NCBI GenBank assembly: GCA_965221035.1 | Contig: OZ244860.1 | Coordinates: 1,550,001 to 1,614,000, forward strand | Source of the DNA: UBA6522 sp965221035 | GTDB lineage: Bacteria > Pseudomonadota > Gammaproteobacteria > Steroidobacterales > Rariloculaceae | Length of the DNA: 64,000 nucleotides | Reading direction: 5' to 3' | Translations under genes and position numbers: made by a program | In this document: piece after piece, positions 1-8,551 of the stretch | Position numbering within the stretch: the first letter of the stretch is position 1 | Layout: each line of letters opens with the position of its first letter | Notes under the pieces: generated by a model | The model's input: the letters and a program-made list of their open reading frames with translations, nothing else | Told to the model about the DNA's origin: nothing | Databases searched by the model: none

Positions 1-326
1 CGCCGTATGCGGCATACGGTATGGGGATGGCAATCGAGGACGGCTACTTCCTCGCCAAGTTCCTGGGTGGCAGAGATCTTCGCAACAAGTCGACGGTCAC
101 GGAAGCCTTCGAAAGATACGAGGTGGAACGACTGGAGTACGCCAACCACCAAGTCGAGTTTGCACGCAAGCTTGGCAACATATTCCACAAATTGCCCTAT
201 CCTCTGGCCAGGATTCGCGATTTCGTCTACGACCACACACAAGTGCTGAATACCCAGATTCAGAGGGACTACCTCAGTGACCAGGAGTCGATGTGCCTTT
301 CCATGATAGAGCTTCATCAGCGCTAA
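1..326 (+). CDS. FAD-dependent aromatic monooxygenase, C-terminal fragment (cut by window start)
   Basis: The reading frame is open from base 3 and ends in TAA at 324-326, so only about the last 107 residues are visible. The segment GMGMAIEDGYFLAKFL matches the post-FAD-binding helix of class A flavin monooxygenases, where a GDAAH motif (outside the window) precedes G-x-G-x-AIEDA. Compare the same region of the complete monooxygenase at 12700-13815 (GQGAGMAIEDSLVLADEL). The family uses FAD and NAD(P)H to hydroxylate aromatic substrates in the cytoplasm. Only 3 bases separate it from the GH3 gene downstream, so the two are probably co-transcribed. The substrate cannot be told, and the missing N-terminal part means completeness cannot be judged. 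Confidence 0.75.
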   Translation, partial: PYAAYGMGMAIEDGYFLAKFLGGRDLRNKSTVTEAFERYEVERLEYANHQVEFARKLGNIFHKLPYPLARIRDFVYDHTQVLNTQIQRDYLSDQESMCLSMIELHQR

Positions 327-329
327 ATT

Positions 330-2342
330 ATGAAGAATAGATTCTCATCGGCAATCGCCGGAAGTTCATTGATGCTCTGGGGATGTCAGACGGTCGGTGG
401 GCCAGAATCGCCAGCGCATTCCGGAAATATTGATCAAGTCACAATTACAACGCGCTCAATTTCGACCATCGAGTTGGATAGTCTTCAGTTCAGGGATTTG
501 AACAAGAACGGCACCCTTGAACCTTATGAGGATTGGCGATTGTCGCCGGAGGAGCGAGCCGACGATTTGCTTCGGCGCATGACGCTGAATGAGAAGGTCG
601 GCCAACTCGCGCACGGTAATATCTTTCCGGACGGCCCCTTCGGCGCGCCCGCGCAAGGCTACGACCTGCAGGCTGTCGAAGATGCACTGATGAATAATCA
701 AATTACGGCGTACATCCCGTTTCTGTCGCTGAACTATCTGGCTTTTGTCGAACAGAACAATTCCGTTCAGGACATCGCCGAGCGCGGCCGTCTGGGCATC
801 CCCGCCACCATCAGCACCGACCCCAGGCATCATTTCATGACAACCATAGGGGCAAGCACGTCGGGGGAGGGTTTCTCGCAATGGCCTGAACCGCTGGGAT
901 TCGCCGCGCTCGGCGACGAAGATCTGATACTACGCTTCGCTGAGATTGCAGGAAGGGAGTATCGTGCGACGGGATTCAACCAAGCTCTGTCGCCTCAAGC
1001 AGACTTGGCAACGGAACCGCGTTGGACACGGATTCATCACACGTTCGGGGAGGATGCGGACGTCGCCGCACGCATGGTCGGGTCCTATATTCGCGGTTTC
1101 CAAGGGGGCGATGACGGGGTCCAGCACGGGCATGTCTCAGCCATTGTGAAACACTGGGTCGGTTATGGCGCTGCCAAGGATGGATTCGACAGTCACAACT
1201 ATTATGGCCGCTTTGGAGACCTCGAAGCCGAAGATCTTGCCACCCACCTTGCGCCGTTCGAAGCAGCATTCGATGTCAGTGTGAGCGGCGTGATGCCCGC
1301 CTACTCGATCTTCGAAGGGCTGACAGTCAATGGCACGGCTGTTGAACCGGTCGGTGTTGCCTATAGTGAAGTGCTGGTAAACGATTTGCTTCGTGACCTG
1401 TTCGGCTTCGACGGCGTGATTCTTTCGGATTGGGCCATCACCGAGGATTGTTCGGACGCTTGCTTGAACGGTCGTGCTCCCGGCGAATTCCCGAATCCAG
1501 CGACCGAGATTTCGACAGCATGGGGAGTTCTTGATCTTACCCGTGCCGAGCGTTTTGCCTTGGCAATGAGGGCTGGCGTCGACCAGTTCGGTGGTGTCAA
1601 CGATACCGACCCCATTCTTGCGGCAATCGAACAAGAACTCATCACAGAAGACCGCATAGATGAGTCGGTCAGACGAATCTTGAAGAAGACTATTGGTCTG
1701 GGATTGTTCGAGTCGCCATTTGTTGATGCGGAAACCGCAAGAAGCATTGTAAATTCGCGCGAGACTCGGCAACTCGCTCTTGAAACGCAGTCGAGGTCGC
1801 TGGTCATGCTGAAAAGTGACGTCGACGGGTCCATGCTCACCCCATCGGACCGGAACATGTATGTCTTCAATGCGCAAGCATCCGTTTTCGAGGAAGCTGG
1901 TTATAGCGTTATTGGCGAAATCGGCGCGTCGGATGTCGCTGTCGTCCGGCTCAGCGCACCCTATGAGACTCTGCATCCCAACTACTTTTTTGGTGCGCAG
2001 CAGCATGAGGGCTCGCTGGCCTTTGATCCGAACGGTGAAGAAATGCAGCTGTTGGAAGACCTGAAAAACGCTGACGTACGGACTATCGTCGATGTGTCGC
2101 TCGACAGGCCGGCCATTCTGACTGAAATTGTCGATCTTGCAGACGTATTGATTGTAAGCTTTGGGGCGAGCGATCTGGCCCTCTTGCACGCGCTCGATGG
2201 CACCGTTTCCCCGGAGGGTCGGTTGCCCTTCGAACTCCCGTCGTCAATGGTAGCGGTCGAACGCCAGGATTCCGGAAGTCCCGCTGACTCCGAGAATCCG
2301 CTCTTTCCGCTGCACTTTTCACTAGGCAGTGGAAACAACTAA
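330..2342 (+). CDS. Glycoside hydrolase family 3 lipoprotein
   Basis: This 670-residue secreted glycosidase has a lipoprotein signal (LMLWGC, lipid-bearing Cys 19), so it is probably membrane anchored facing the periplasm or outside. Residues 56-66 (DLNKNGTLEPY) form an EF-hand-like calcium loop just before the GH3 TIM-barrel. KHW near 275 and the nucleophile Asp367 in ILSDW follow in family order, and residues about 480-660 form the alpha/beta sandwich domain. GH3 enzymes remove beta-linked glucose, xylose or related sugars from non-reducing ends. The exact sugar and aglycone are unknown. It resembles the GH3 at 10240-12336 but is clearly diverged from it. It follows a flavin monooxygenase with only 3 bases between, which hints at a glycosylated aromatic substrate (inference). 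Confidence 0.88.
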   Translation: MKNRFSSAIAGSSLMLWGCQTVGGPESPAHSGNIDQVTITTRSISTIELDSLQFRDLNKNGTLEPYEDWRLSPEERADDLLRRMTLNEKVGQLAHGNIFPDGPFGAPAQGYDLQAVEDALMNNQITAYIPFLSLNYLAFVEQNNSVQDIAERGRLGIPATISTDPRHHFMTTIGASTSGEGFSQWPEPLGFAALGDEDLILRFAEIAGREYRATGFNQALSPQADLATEPRWTRIHHTFGEDADVAARMVGSYIRGFQGGDDGVQHGHVSAIVKHWVGYGAAKDGFDSHNYYGRFGDLEAEDLATHLAPFEAAFDVSVSGVMPAYSIFEGLTVNGTAVEPVGVAYSEVLVNDLLRDLFGFDGVILSDWAITEDCSDACLNGRAPGEFPNPATEISTAWGVLDLTRAERFALAMRAGVDQFGGVNDTDPILAAIEQELITEDRIDESVRRILKKTIGLGLFESPFVDAETARSIVNSRETRQLALETQSRSLVMLKSDVDGSMLTPSDRNMYVFNAQASVFEEAGYSVIGEIGASDVAVVRLSAPYETLHPNYFFGAQQHEGSLAFDPNGEEMQLLEDLKNADVRTIVDVSLDRPAILTEIVDLADVLIVSFGASDLALLHALDGTVSPEGRLPFELPSSMVAVERQDSGSPADSENPLFPLHFSLGSGNN

Positions 2343-2381
2343 TCCAGATGCTTCACCAGGAAGTGGCGCAGGATCTCAGTT

Positions 2382-2535
2382 TTCCAGACCAGCGCGGCGA
2401 CGCTACGCGCCAACCAACTGCAGCTGCGCTTCGCCTACGTGCTCATGCACAGTCTGCGGCGGTTGGGCCTGTACAGTACGCGCTGGGCCAAGGCGCAGTG
2501 CGGCACCGCTCGGGTCCGCTGGCTAAACGGAACTT
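2382..2535 (+). pseudogene. IS1380-type transposase remnant (C-terminal fragment)
   Basis: In the frame beginning at 2382 the DNA encodes ATLRANQLQLRFAYVLMHSL followed by a WAKAQCGTARVR stretch. This is the recognisable C-terminal segment of IS1380-family DDE transposases (RANQLRL...FAYVLM..LRRLGL...WAKAQCGT). No start codon, DDE residues or terminal inverted repeats are visible. The frame then runs into unrelated sequence, so this is a scar of about 150 bp, not an active element. It lies between an intact GH3 gene and an internally deleted TRAP binding-protein gene, suggesting past transposition or recombination here. Identification is from memory of the family pattern. Confidence 0.6.
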
Positions 2536-2562
2536 CCAAGGCCGATCCGACGCGTCCCTACA

Positions 2563-3030
2563 ATGAAATTTGTGACTGCGCTGCCTGGAAATTTTGGCGG
2601 CAAGAATGTTGGATGCCTGAGCTTGACAGATCGCTTTTCGCTTGCAGGTCAGTTACTGATCGCATCACTCCTCACCATCCCGGCCTTGCCCGTCGCCGCG
2701 CAGGCGCCCATTCACCTCCGGGCGGCCGACATCCATGATGCGGGCTACCCCACCGTTCGCGGCATGCAGGCAATGGCCGACCGTCTTGCCGAGGCGACCG
2801 GCGACCGCGCGCTGCTGCGTCGGGCTGCCAGGGACTCCGTTGCCGTCATGAGGCAACTCTGGGACGAACGGGTGATGGCGTCTCGCGAGGCCATTGAAGC
2901 GGCCGGCGTGAATATCGTCGACGACATCGACAAGCAGCCGTTCATCGACGCCGTGCAGCCGTTGTACGACGAGTACCTGCGGGATCCAGCCCTTCGCAGC
3001 CTGGTGGAGCGCATAGGTGCCGTCAGGTAA
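2563..3030 (+). pseudogene. TRAP substrate-binding protein DctP, internally deleted
   Basis: The 155-residue frame has an N-terminal membrane segment and export signal ending near PVAAQA. It then has the usual first mature strand and helix of a DctP (IHLRAADIHDAGYPTVRGMQ...RLAEATGDR). After residue about 80 (near base 2803) it jumps directly to the family's C-terminal helix region (SVAVMRQLWDERVMASREAI, then DKQPFIDAVQPLYDEYL...LVERI). A normal DctP is about 320-340 residues, so roughly 170-190 residues of the ligand-binding core are missing, in frame. The product cannot form the two-lobed binding protein and is probably non-functional. Its stop overlaps the DctQ start by 14 bases, keeping translational coupling. 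The IS scar lies just upstream. Confidence 0.7.
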
Positions 3031-3523
3031 CGACGGGGTCGACCGCGCGGCCGGGCGCCTCGCAGGCATCGTGGCCACGCTGGCGGCCGCGGGGCTGGTG
3101 CTCATGACCGCGGTGATCGCCTGGCAGGTGTTCGCGCGCTACGTGCTCAACGACAGCCCGCCGTGGTCCGAAGCCGCCGCGCTGGTGATCATGGCCTGGT
3201 TCGTGTTGCTGGCCGCGGCCGTGGGCGTTTACGAACGCTTCCACCTGGGCTTCAGGCTGTTCGTGACCATGCTCCCACTTCGCGCAAAGCGCGCCGTTTT
3301 CCTGGTGGGCCAATTGCTGATCATGACGTTTGGAGCTGCCATGGCCTTCAATGGCATGGCGCTGGTGGACTACACCGCGACGCATATCATCCCGACGCTG
3401 GGCGTGTCGCGCTCGGCGGCCTACTGGCCGTTCTTGATCGGCGGCGGTCTGATCGTATTGTTCGCCCTGGTCAGCTGCGTCGCCCTGGCGCGGCGCGGGC
3501 GAGATGCGGACCCGTGGAACTAG
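3017..3523 (+). CDS. TRAP transporter small permease, DctQ family
   Basis: This is a 168-residue inner-membrane protein with four predicted membrane helices, starting near residues 15, 50, 90 and 130. It carries the family's WQVFARYVLNDSPPWSEAAA signature after helix 1. DctQ partners DctM to form the Na+-driven membrane part of a TRAP transporter. The GTG start at 3017 overlaps the end of the broken dctP frame by 14 bases and is the only start that keeps the whole first helix. The neighbouring uronate-degradation genes suggest that the original substrate was a hexuronate, but this is context only. Confidence 0.87.
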   Translation: MPSGNDGVDRAAGRLAGIVATLAAAGLVLMTAVIAWQVFARYVLNDSPPWSEAAALVIMAWFVLLAAAVGVYERFHLGFRLFVTMLPLRAKRAVFLVGQLLIMTFGAAMAFNGMALVDYTATHIIPTLGVSRSAAYWPFLIGGGLIVLFALVSCVALARRGRDADPWN

Positions 3524-4794
3524 CGGTCCTGTTCGGTTGCTTCGCGGTGCTGCTGGCACTGGGCGTTCCGGTGGCGTTCTGCCTCGGCCTGTCGGCGCTA
3601 GCGACCCTGCTCTACCTGGACATTCCCCTGGTGGTCGCCTTTCAGCGCATGGCGGCCGGGATCGACGTGTTTGCGCTGTTGGCCATCCCCTTCTTCATCT
3701 ACGCAGGGGAACTGATGAACCAGTCCGGCATCGCCGAAAAACTGGTGCGTCTGGCCGAATCGCTGCTCGGCCGGCTGAAGGGCGGCCTGGGACATGTCAG
3801 CGTGCTCGCCTGCATGATGTTCGGCGCCGTCTCGGGTTCGGCGGTGGCGAGCGTTTCGGCCATGGGATCCGCGCTCACGCCGATCATGCGGGACAACGGC
3901 TATGACGACGACTTCGCCGTCAACGCCACCGCAACCGGGTCCACCACCGGGTTGCTGATCCCGCCCTCGCACAACATGATCATCTATTCGATCGCGGCAG
4001 GCGGCAGCGTCTCGATCGTGTCGCTGTTCCTTGCCGGGATCGTTCCGGGACTCCTGCCGGGGCTCGCGCTGATGGTCGTCACCTATGTCATCGCGGCCAG
4101 GCGCGGCTATCCGTCCGGCGCCTTTCCCGGATGGCGGCCGCTCGGCATCGCCTTCATGCGGGCCGTGCCGGGCCTGCTGTCGGCGGTCATCATCGTCGGC
4201 GGCATCCTGTCCGGGATATTCACGGCCACCGAGTCTTCGGCCATCGCCGTTGTCTATACGGTCGTCGTCGCCGCACTGGTCTATCGCAGCCTGAGCTGGC
4301 CGAAGTTCGTCGCCGCCACCCGCAACGCCGTCAAGACCACGGCCATCGTCATGCTGATCATTTCCGCTGCCTCCGCGTTCGGCTGGCTCATGGCGGTTGC
4401 CGAAGTTCCGCTGCGCATGTCCGAGGCCCTGCTGAGCATCAGCGACAACCCGCTTGTGCTGATCCTGATCATCAACCTGATCCTGCTGATCCTGGGCACA
4501 TTCATGGACATGGCGCCGCTGATCATCATCACCACCCCGATCTTCCTGCCGGTGGTGACCGAGCTGGGTATGGACCCGGTGCAATTCGGCGTGGTAATGA
4601 TCCTGAACCTGGGTATCGGTCTGGTCACGCCTCCCGTCAGCGCGGTACTCTTTGTGGGCTGTGCCGTTGGCGGCATACCCATCGAAAAGAGCGTGCATTC
4701 GATCTGGCCGTTCTATGCCGCGATGATCGGCGTGCTGCTGCTGATAACGGCATTCCCGGGCATCTCCCTGGGGTTGCCGGGATTGTTCGACTAG
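3514..4794 (+). CDS. TRAP transporter large permease, DctM family
   Basis: The 426-residue membrane protein has about a dozen hydrophobic helices and the DctM hallmarks: PFFIYAGELMNQSGIAEKLV near 65, GAVSGSAVASVSAMG near 110, TGSTTGLLIPPSHNMIIYS near 150 and GTFMDMAPLIIITTPIFLP near 330. It is the ion-coupled transport channel of the TRAP system. The GTG at 3514 is chosen because the frame upstream of it is antisense-like noise within dctQ; it overlaps the dctQ stop by 10 bases. Its TAG stop shares bases with the stop of the convergent SDR gene. The permease pair looks intact although its binding protein is not. Confidence 0.88.
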   Translation: MELAVLFGCFAVLLALGVPVAFCLGLSALATLLYLDIPLVVAFQRMAAGIDVFALLAIPFFIYAGELMNQSGIAEKLVRLAESLLGRLKGGLGHVSVLACMMFGAVSGSAVASVSAMGSALTPIMRDNGYDDDFAVNATATGSTTGLLIPPSHNMIIYSIAAGGSVSIVSLFLAGIVPGLLPGLALMVVTYVIAARRGYPSGAFPGWRPLGIAFMRAVPGLLSAVIIVGGILSGIFTATESSAIAVVYTVVVAALVYRSLSWPKFVAATRNAVKTTAIVMLIISAASAFGWLMAVAEVPLRMSEALLSISDNPLVLILIINLILLILGTFMDMAPLIIITTPIFLPVVTELGMDPVQFGVVMILNLGIGLVTPPVSAVLFVGCAVGGIPIEKSVHSIWPFYAAMIGVLLLITAFPGISLGLPGLFD

Positions 4795-5567
4795 ATTGTC
4801 ATCGCGGCGTAGCCGCCGTCGACCAGAATCTCCGCACCTGTGATGAACGATCCGGCATCGGACGCCAGCAGAAGCGTGGCCCCGCACAATTCCTTCGCGT
4901 TGCCAAACCGCTGCATTGGCGTGTGCCCCATGATCTTCCGGACCCTGTCGGCATCGAGCACTTTCCGGTTTTGCCCTGCGGGGAAAAAACCCGGCACCAG
5001 TGTATTGACACGAATGTTCTTCGTACCCCACTCGCGAGCAAGATTTCCGGAAAGATTATGGACGGCCGCCTTGCTCATCGAGTATGAGAAAACCCTGGAT
5101 AAAGGCCGTATTCCGGACATGGAGCCAACATTGATTATGGAAGCGCTGACATTATTTTCGAGAAAGTATTGCCCGAAAACTTGGCAGGCAACGAAGACCG
5201 CCTTGGTATTCACTTGAAATATCCGATCGTATTCTTCCTCTGGTGTATCCAGAAAGGGTGTCGGCGAATTGATGCCTGCGCCATTGACAAGAATCTCGCA
5301 TTTTCCGGATCGTTTTACTATCTCGGCCAGCAACCGTTCGAGCCCATCCCTGGAGGCGATGTCGGCAGAAACAAAGTAGCCGCTGCCGCGTCCATCTGCG
5401 ATTTCTTTCAATCGTGCGGCTGCTTTTTCTTCGTCTCGCCCAACGATGGCAATCTCCGCTCCCGCGCGCGCCATCGCAACCGCCATCGTGCCGCAAAGCT
5501 CCCCAGTGCCGCCGATAACGGCGGCGGTTTTTCCATCAAGCGAAAACAAGGACTCAAGGTAGTTCAC
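4791..5567 (-). CDS. SDR-family oxidoreductase, probable D-mannonate oxidoreductase (fructuronate reductase)
   Basis: This 258-residue Rossmann-fold enzyme has a dinucleotide loop (GGTGELCG), the NGAG segment and catalytic Ser plus Y-x-x-x-K (YSMSK). It ends with DAGSFITGAEILVDGGYAAM, typical of SDRs. MGHTPMQRFGNAKELCGATL and the N-terminus NYLESLFSLDGK match the SDR type that replaces UxuB in D-glucuronate catabolism, reducing D-fructuronate to D-mannonate with NAD(P)H. The GTG at 5567 is preferred over the TTG at 5585 because it gives the family-like N-terminus. It is the last gene of a minus-strand operon after uxaC and uxuA, which strongly supports the pathway role. A more general 2-keto sugar reductase is the alternative. 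Confidence 0.78.
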   Translation of the reverse strand: MNYLESLFSLDGKTAAVIGGTGELCGTMAVAMARAGAEIAIVGRDEEKAAARLKEIADGRGSGYFVSADIASRDGLERLLAEIVKRSGKCEILVNGAGINSPTPFLDTPEEEYDRIFQVNTKAVFVACQVFGQYFLENNVSASIINVGSMSGIRPLSRVFSYSMSKAAVHNLSGNLAREWGTKNIRVNTLVPGFFPAGQNRKVLDADRVRKIMGHTPMQRFGNAKELCGATLLLASDAGSFITGAEILVDGGYAAMTI

Positions 5568-5681
5568 AGCATTTTCCCAGGGCAAGAATTTTCGAGCGAC
5601 GCGCTAATGGAGTAATAGTGATCGCTTTCATCAAGAATTTTGTGATCGGGAAGGTTTGAATCGGTACGTCCAATCTATCCC

Positions 5682-7097
5682 CTAAAGGCGATAGGACTGC
5701 TTCACCAGGTTGTAAGTGAGGTCCGCTGCTATTTCGGCGGCTTCGGCCTCGCCAATCTGATGCTCGGCGACAAGCGTTGCAAGAAACGAACAATCGACAC
5801 GGCGGGCCACGTCGTGTCTCGCCGGGATGGAAAGAAAAGCCCGCGTGTCATCGTTGAATCCTACAGTATTGTAAAGACCTGCCGTTTCAGAGGTTTGTTG
5901 CCGGTATCTCCACATGCCTTGTACGCTGTCATGGAACCACCAGGGCGGACCCAGGCGGAGACAGGGATAGTGGCCCGCCAGTGGCGCGAGTTCGCGGCTA
6001 TAGTTCGTTTCATCTAGTGTAAACAGGATGACCGTAAGGTTCGGCTGATTTCCGAATCGATCCAATAGCGGTTTGAGGGCGTCCACGTAGCTTGTGCGCT
6101 GGGGAATGTCGGCTCCCTTGTCCCTGCCAAACCGCTCGAACAATGATGGGTTGTGATTGCGAAAACTACCCGGATGCAATTGCATGACAAGGTCGTCGTC
6201 AAGGCTCATTCGGGCAAATTCGGTCAGCATCTGTGCCCGAAATAGTTCTTTTCCCGAAGCGTCGCACTGACCATCGATCACCTTGCGGTAGAGTGTCTCG
6301 CAGCGCCGCGCGTCGAGATCCGCGGTCATCGCGGTCGGATGCCCGTGATCGGTCGCGGTCGCCCCCATTAACCGAAAAACTTCTCGCCGCGCACGGTGCG
6401 CTCCGAGATAACCGGAAAAGGTGGAAACGTCTTCGCCGGTCATCTCGCCGAACTGTTCAACGTTGCGGTGGAAATCCTCGAAGTCGGGGTCGACCACCGG
6501 GTCCGGCCGGTATGTCGTAATTACCCGGCCGCTCCAGGCGCTTTCGCGGATTGCCTTGTGGTGCCCCAGATTATCCAGCGGTGACTCGGTGGTTGCCAGG
6601 ACCTCGATGTTGAACCGATCGAACAGAGCTCGCGGCCGGTACTCTGCGCGTCCAAGGCAGTCGTTGATGTGGTCGTAGTAATGGTCGGCCGTTGTCTCCG
6701 TCAGCAACGCTTCCAGTCCGAATACTTCCGCGAACACATGATCCAGCCAGATTCGTGACGGGGTCGCGGCAAAGAGATGGTAGTTTTGAGCGAAGATTCG
6801 CCAGACCGTGCGTGAATCGGATTCTGACGCGCCGCCGTCATGCGGTGCTATGCCCAGGGACTCCAACGAAATCCCCTGGCTGTACAGCATTCGGACAATG
6901 TAGTGGTCCGGCTTGATGAGTAACTCGACCGCATCCGGGAAACGCTCGTCCAACGCGAACCAGGCTGGGTCCGTGTGACCGTGGGGACTGACTATGGGCA
7001 GCGCCGCGACCGATCCATAAAGTTCGCGGGCGATCCTCCGCACCGACGGTTCGGCGGGAAAGAGGCGATCACTGTGCAAATCGATGGTGGGCTGCAT
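5682..7097 (-). CDS. uxaC: Uronate (glucuronate) isomerase
   Basis: The 471-residue protein matches UxaC in length (E. coli 470) and motif order: LPIVSPHGHTDP with metal-ligand histidines near residue 40, the NYHLFAATPSRIWLDHVF block, ATTESPLDNLGHHKAIRES, and the C-terminal RHDVARRVDC region. It isomerises D-glucuronate to D-fructuronate (or galacturonate to tagaturonate) in the cytoplasm, the first step of the Ashwell pathway. The ATG at 7097 is preferred over the TTG directly before it; GGAG lies about 9 bases upstream. It sits between uxuA and the SDR mannonate oxidoreductase on the same strand. Confidence 0.92.
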   Translation of the reverse strand: MQPTIDLHSDRLFPAEPSVRRIARELYGSVAALPIVSPHGHTDPAWFALDERFPDAVELLIKPDHYIVRMLYSQGISLESLGIAPHDGGASESDSRTVWRIFAQNYHLFAATPSRIWLDHVFAEVFGLEALLTETTADHYYDHINDCLGRAEYRPRALFDRFNIEVLATTESPLDNLGHHKAIRESAWSGRVITTYRPDPVVDPDFEDFHRNVEQFGEMTGEDVSTFSGYLGAHRARREVFRLMGATATDHGHPTAMTADLDARRCETLYRKVIDGQCDASGKELFRAQMLTEFARMSLDDDLVMQLHPGSFRNHNPSLFERFGRDKGADIPQRTSYVDALKPLLDRFGNQPNLTVILFTLDETNYSRELAPLAGHYPCLRLGPPWWFHDSVQGMWRYRQQTSETAGLYNTVGFNDDTRAFLSIPARHDVARRVDCSFLATLVAEHQIGEAEAAEIAADLTYNLVKQSYRL

Positions 7098-7193
7098 CAA
7101 CCCGGTCTCCGCTCATCAATGTGACGCATAAAGCAATATTGTCCGAGCACGCGGCGATCGCTGTGGACGGGGTAACTAACCACATCCGGCAAC

Positions 7194-8381
7194 TCATGAA
7201 TTTCGCCGGATGGTGGCAAGTGCATGGATGACGCCACGCAGTTCAGCAAGTCCTTTCAAGCGACCGGCGTAGGAATACCCTGGCCGCACGTCCGGGTCCG
7301 CGACTTCCTCGCCGAAAGTGTGACCATGATCCGGCCGCATCGGAATATCACCCCGTCCGGGGGGTAAACCCGTACGATTTTGTTCCTCGTCGAGCAGTGC
7401 GCTCACGATACCGACAATGTCGTTGTCTCCTTCAAGGTGCGCTGATTCGTAGAACGAACCGCCTGACTCTCGTTTGATGTTACGCAGGTGAACGAAGTAG
7501 ATCCGATCATGAAACTCGCGAATCATGGCGATCAGATCGTTGTCTCCGCGCGCGCCGTACGAGCCGGCGCACATTGTGAGCCCATTGGATGGACCAGGAA
7601 CTGCCGCAAGCAGCGCGCGCGCATCGTCGGCTGTCGATACCACTCTTGGCAGCCCGAACAGCGAAAACGGCGGGTCGTCTGGATGTATCGCCATGACGAC
7701 GCCTGCGGCTTCAGCCACCGGAACGACCTCCTTGAGAAAGGCAAACAGATTGGCACGGTATCCGTCGTTGCCGAGCTTCGAGAACGTTTCGATCGCAGCG
7801 CGGATAGCATCGCGATCATAGCTTCCTTCGCCGCCCGGTAACCCGGCGATGATGTTCTTTTCTAGCGCCGCACGCGCATCGGGAGACATTGCCGCAAATC
7901 GCTCGGTGGCGCGAGCCACGACAACATCGCTGTAGCTGGTTCGGGCGCCATCGCGCCCGAGGATAAACATGTCATACGCAGCAAAATCCGCCATTTCGAA
8001 CCGGAGCGATTGGGCCTTGTTCGGCAAATCGTAGGTCAGATCGGTACGCGTCCAGTCGACGACCGGCATGAAGTTGTAGCAGACGCGATGAATGCCCGCG
8101 GCGCCCAGATTCTGCACGGTCTGCTTGTAGTTTTCGAGGTACTGCCGATAATTGCCCGAGCGCGTCTTTATGTCGTTGTGCAACGGCACCGATTCGACGA
8201 CCGACCAGATCATGCCGGCGTCTTCGATAAGGCGTTTGCGCTCATCAATTTCATCATGCGGCCAGATTTCGCCGGTCGGTATATGACCGAGTGCCGTGAC
8301 GATGCCGGTCGCTCCCGTCTGGCGAATTTGCTCGAGCGAAACGCTATCTTCGGGGCCGAACCAGCGCCAGGTTTCCTCCAC
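7194..8381 (-). CDS. uxuA: D-mannonate dehydratase
   Basis: UxuA removes water from D-mannonate to give 2-keto-3-deoxy-D-gluconate. The protein starts EETWRWFGPEDSVSLEQIRQ and continues TGIVTALGHIPTGEIWP, VVESVPLHNDIKTRSGNY, HPDDPPFSLFGLPRVVST, CAGSYGARGDN, FVHLRN and MRPDHGH, all standard UxuA landmarks including metal-binding Cys/His residues. The frame is open to an ATG at 8447, but the GTG at 8381 is chosen. It gives 395 residues (E. coli 394), starts exactly at the conserved N-terminus, and has AAGGA nine bases upstream. It is followed 96 bases later by uxaC. Confidence 0.93.
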   Translation of the reverse strand: MEETWRWFGPEDSVSLEQIRQTGATGIVTALGHIPTGEIWPHDEIDERKRLIEDAGMIWSVVESVPLHNDIKTRSGNYRQYLENYKQTVQNLGAAGIHRVCYNFMPVVDWTRTDLTYDLPNKAQSLRFEMADFAAYDMFILGRDGARTSYSDVVVARATERFAAMSPDARAALEKNIIAGLPGGEGSYDRDAIRAAIETFSKLGNDGYRANLFAFLKEVVPVAEAAGVVMAIHPDDPPFSLFGLPRVVSTADDARALLAAVPGPSNGLTMCAGSYGARGDNDLIAMIREFHDRIYFVHLRNIKRESGGSFYESAHLEGDNDIVGIVSALLDEEQNRTGLPPGRGDIPMRPDHGHTFGEEVADPDVRPGYSYAGRLKGLAELRGVIHALATIRRNS

Positions 8382-8551
8382 TGATGTGTGTCCTTGGCGA
8401 CCAGAATACGAATATTGGTCAGGCCAGCTTACTAATTGTGGAGGCACGGTAGCAACGCTTTTGGCGAAGCACAGCTCTCATTTGCACGGCGCGGCCGCCG
8501 TTGGATCGGTGTTGTTTAGCAAGTAGCTGAGCCTGAGCCGTGGAAAGCTGC

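Noticed and set aside
3598..5031. A 477-codon open frame on the minus strand opposite dctM
   Set aside because: Its sequence is low in hydrophobic order and rich in His, Arg and Asp, and it spans the boundary of two real genes.
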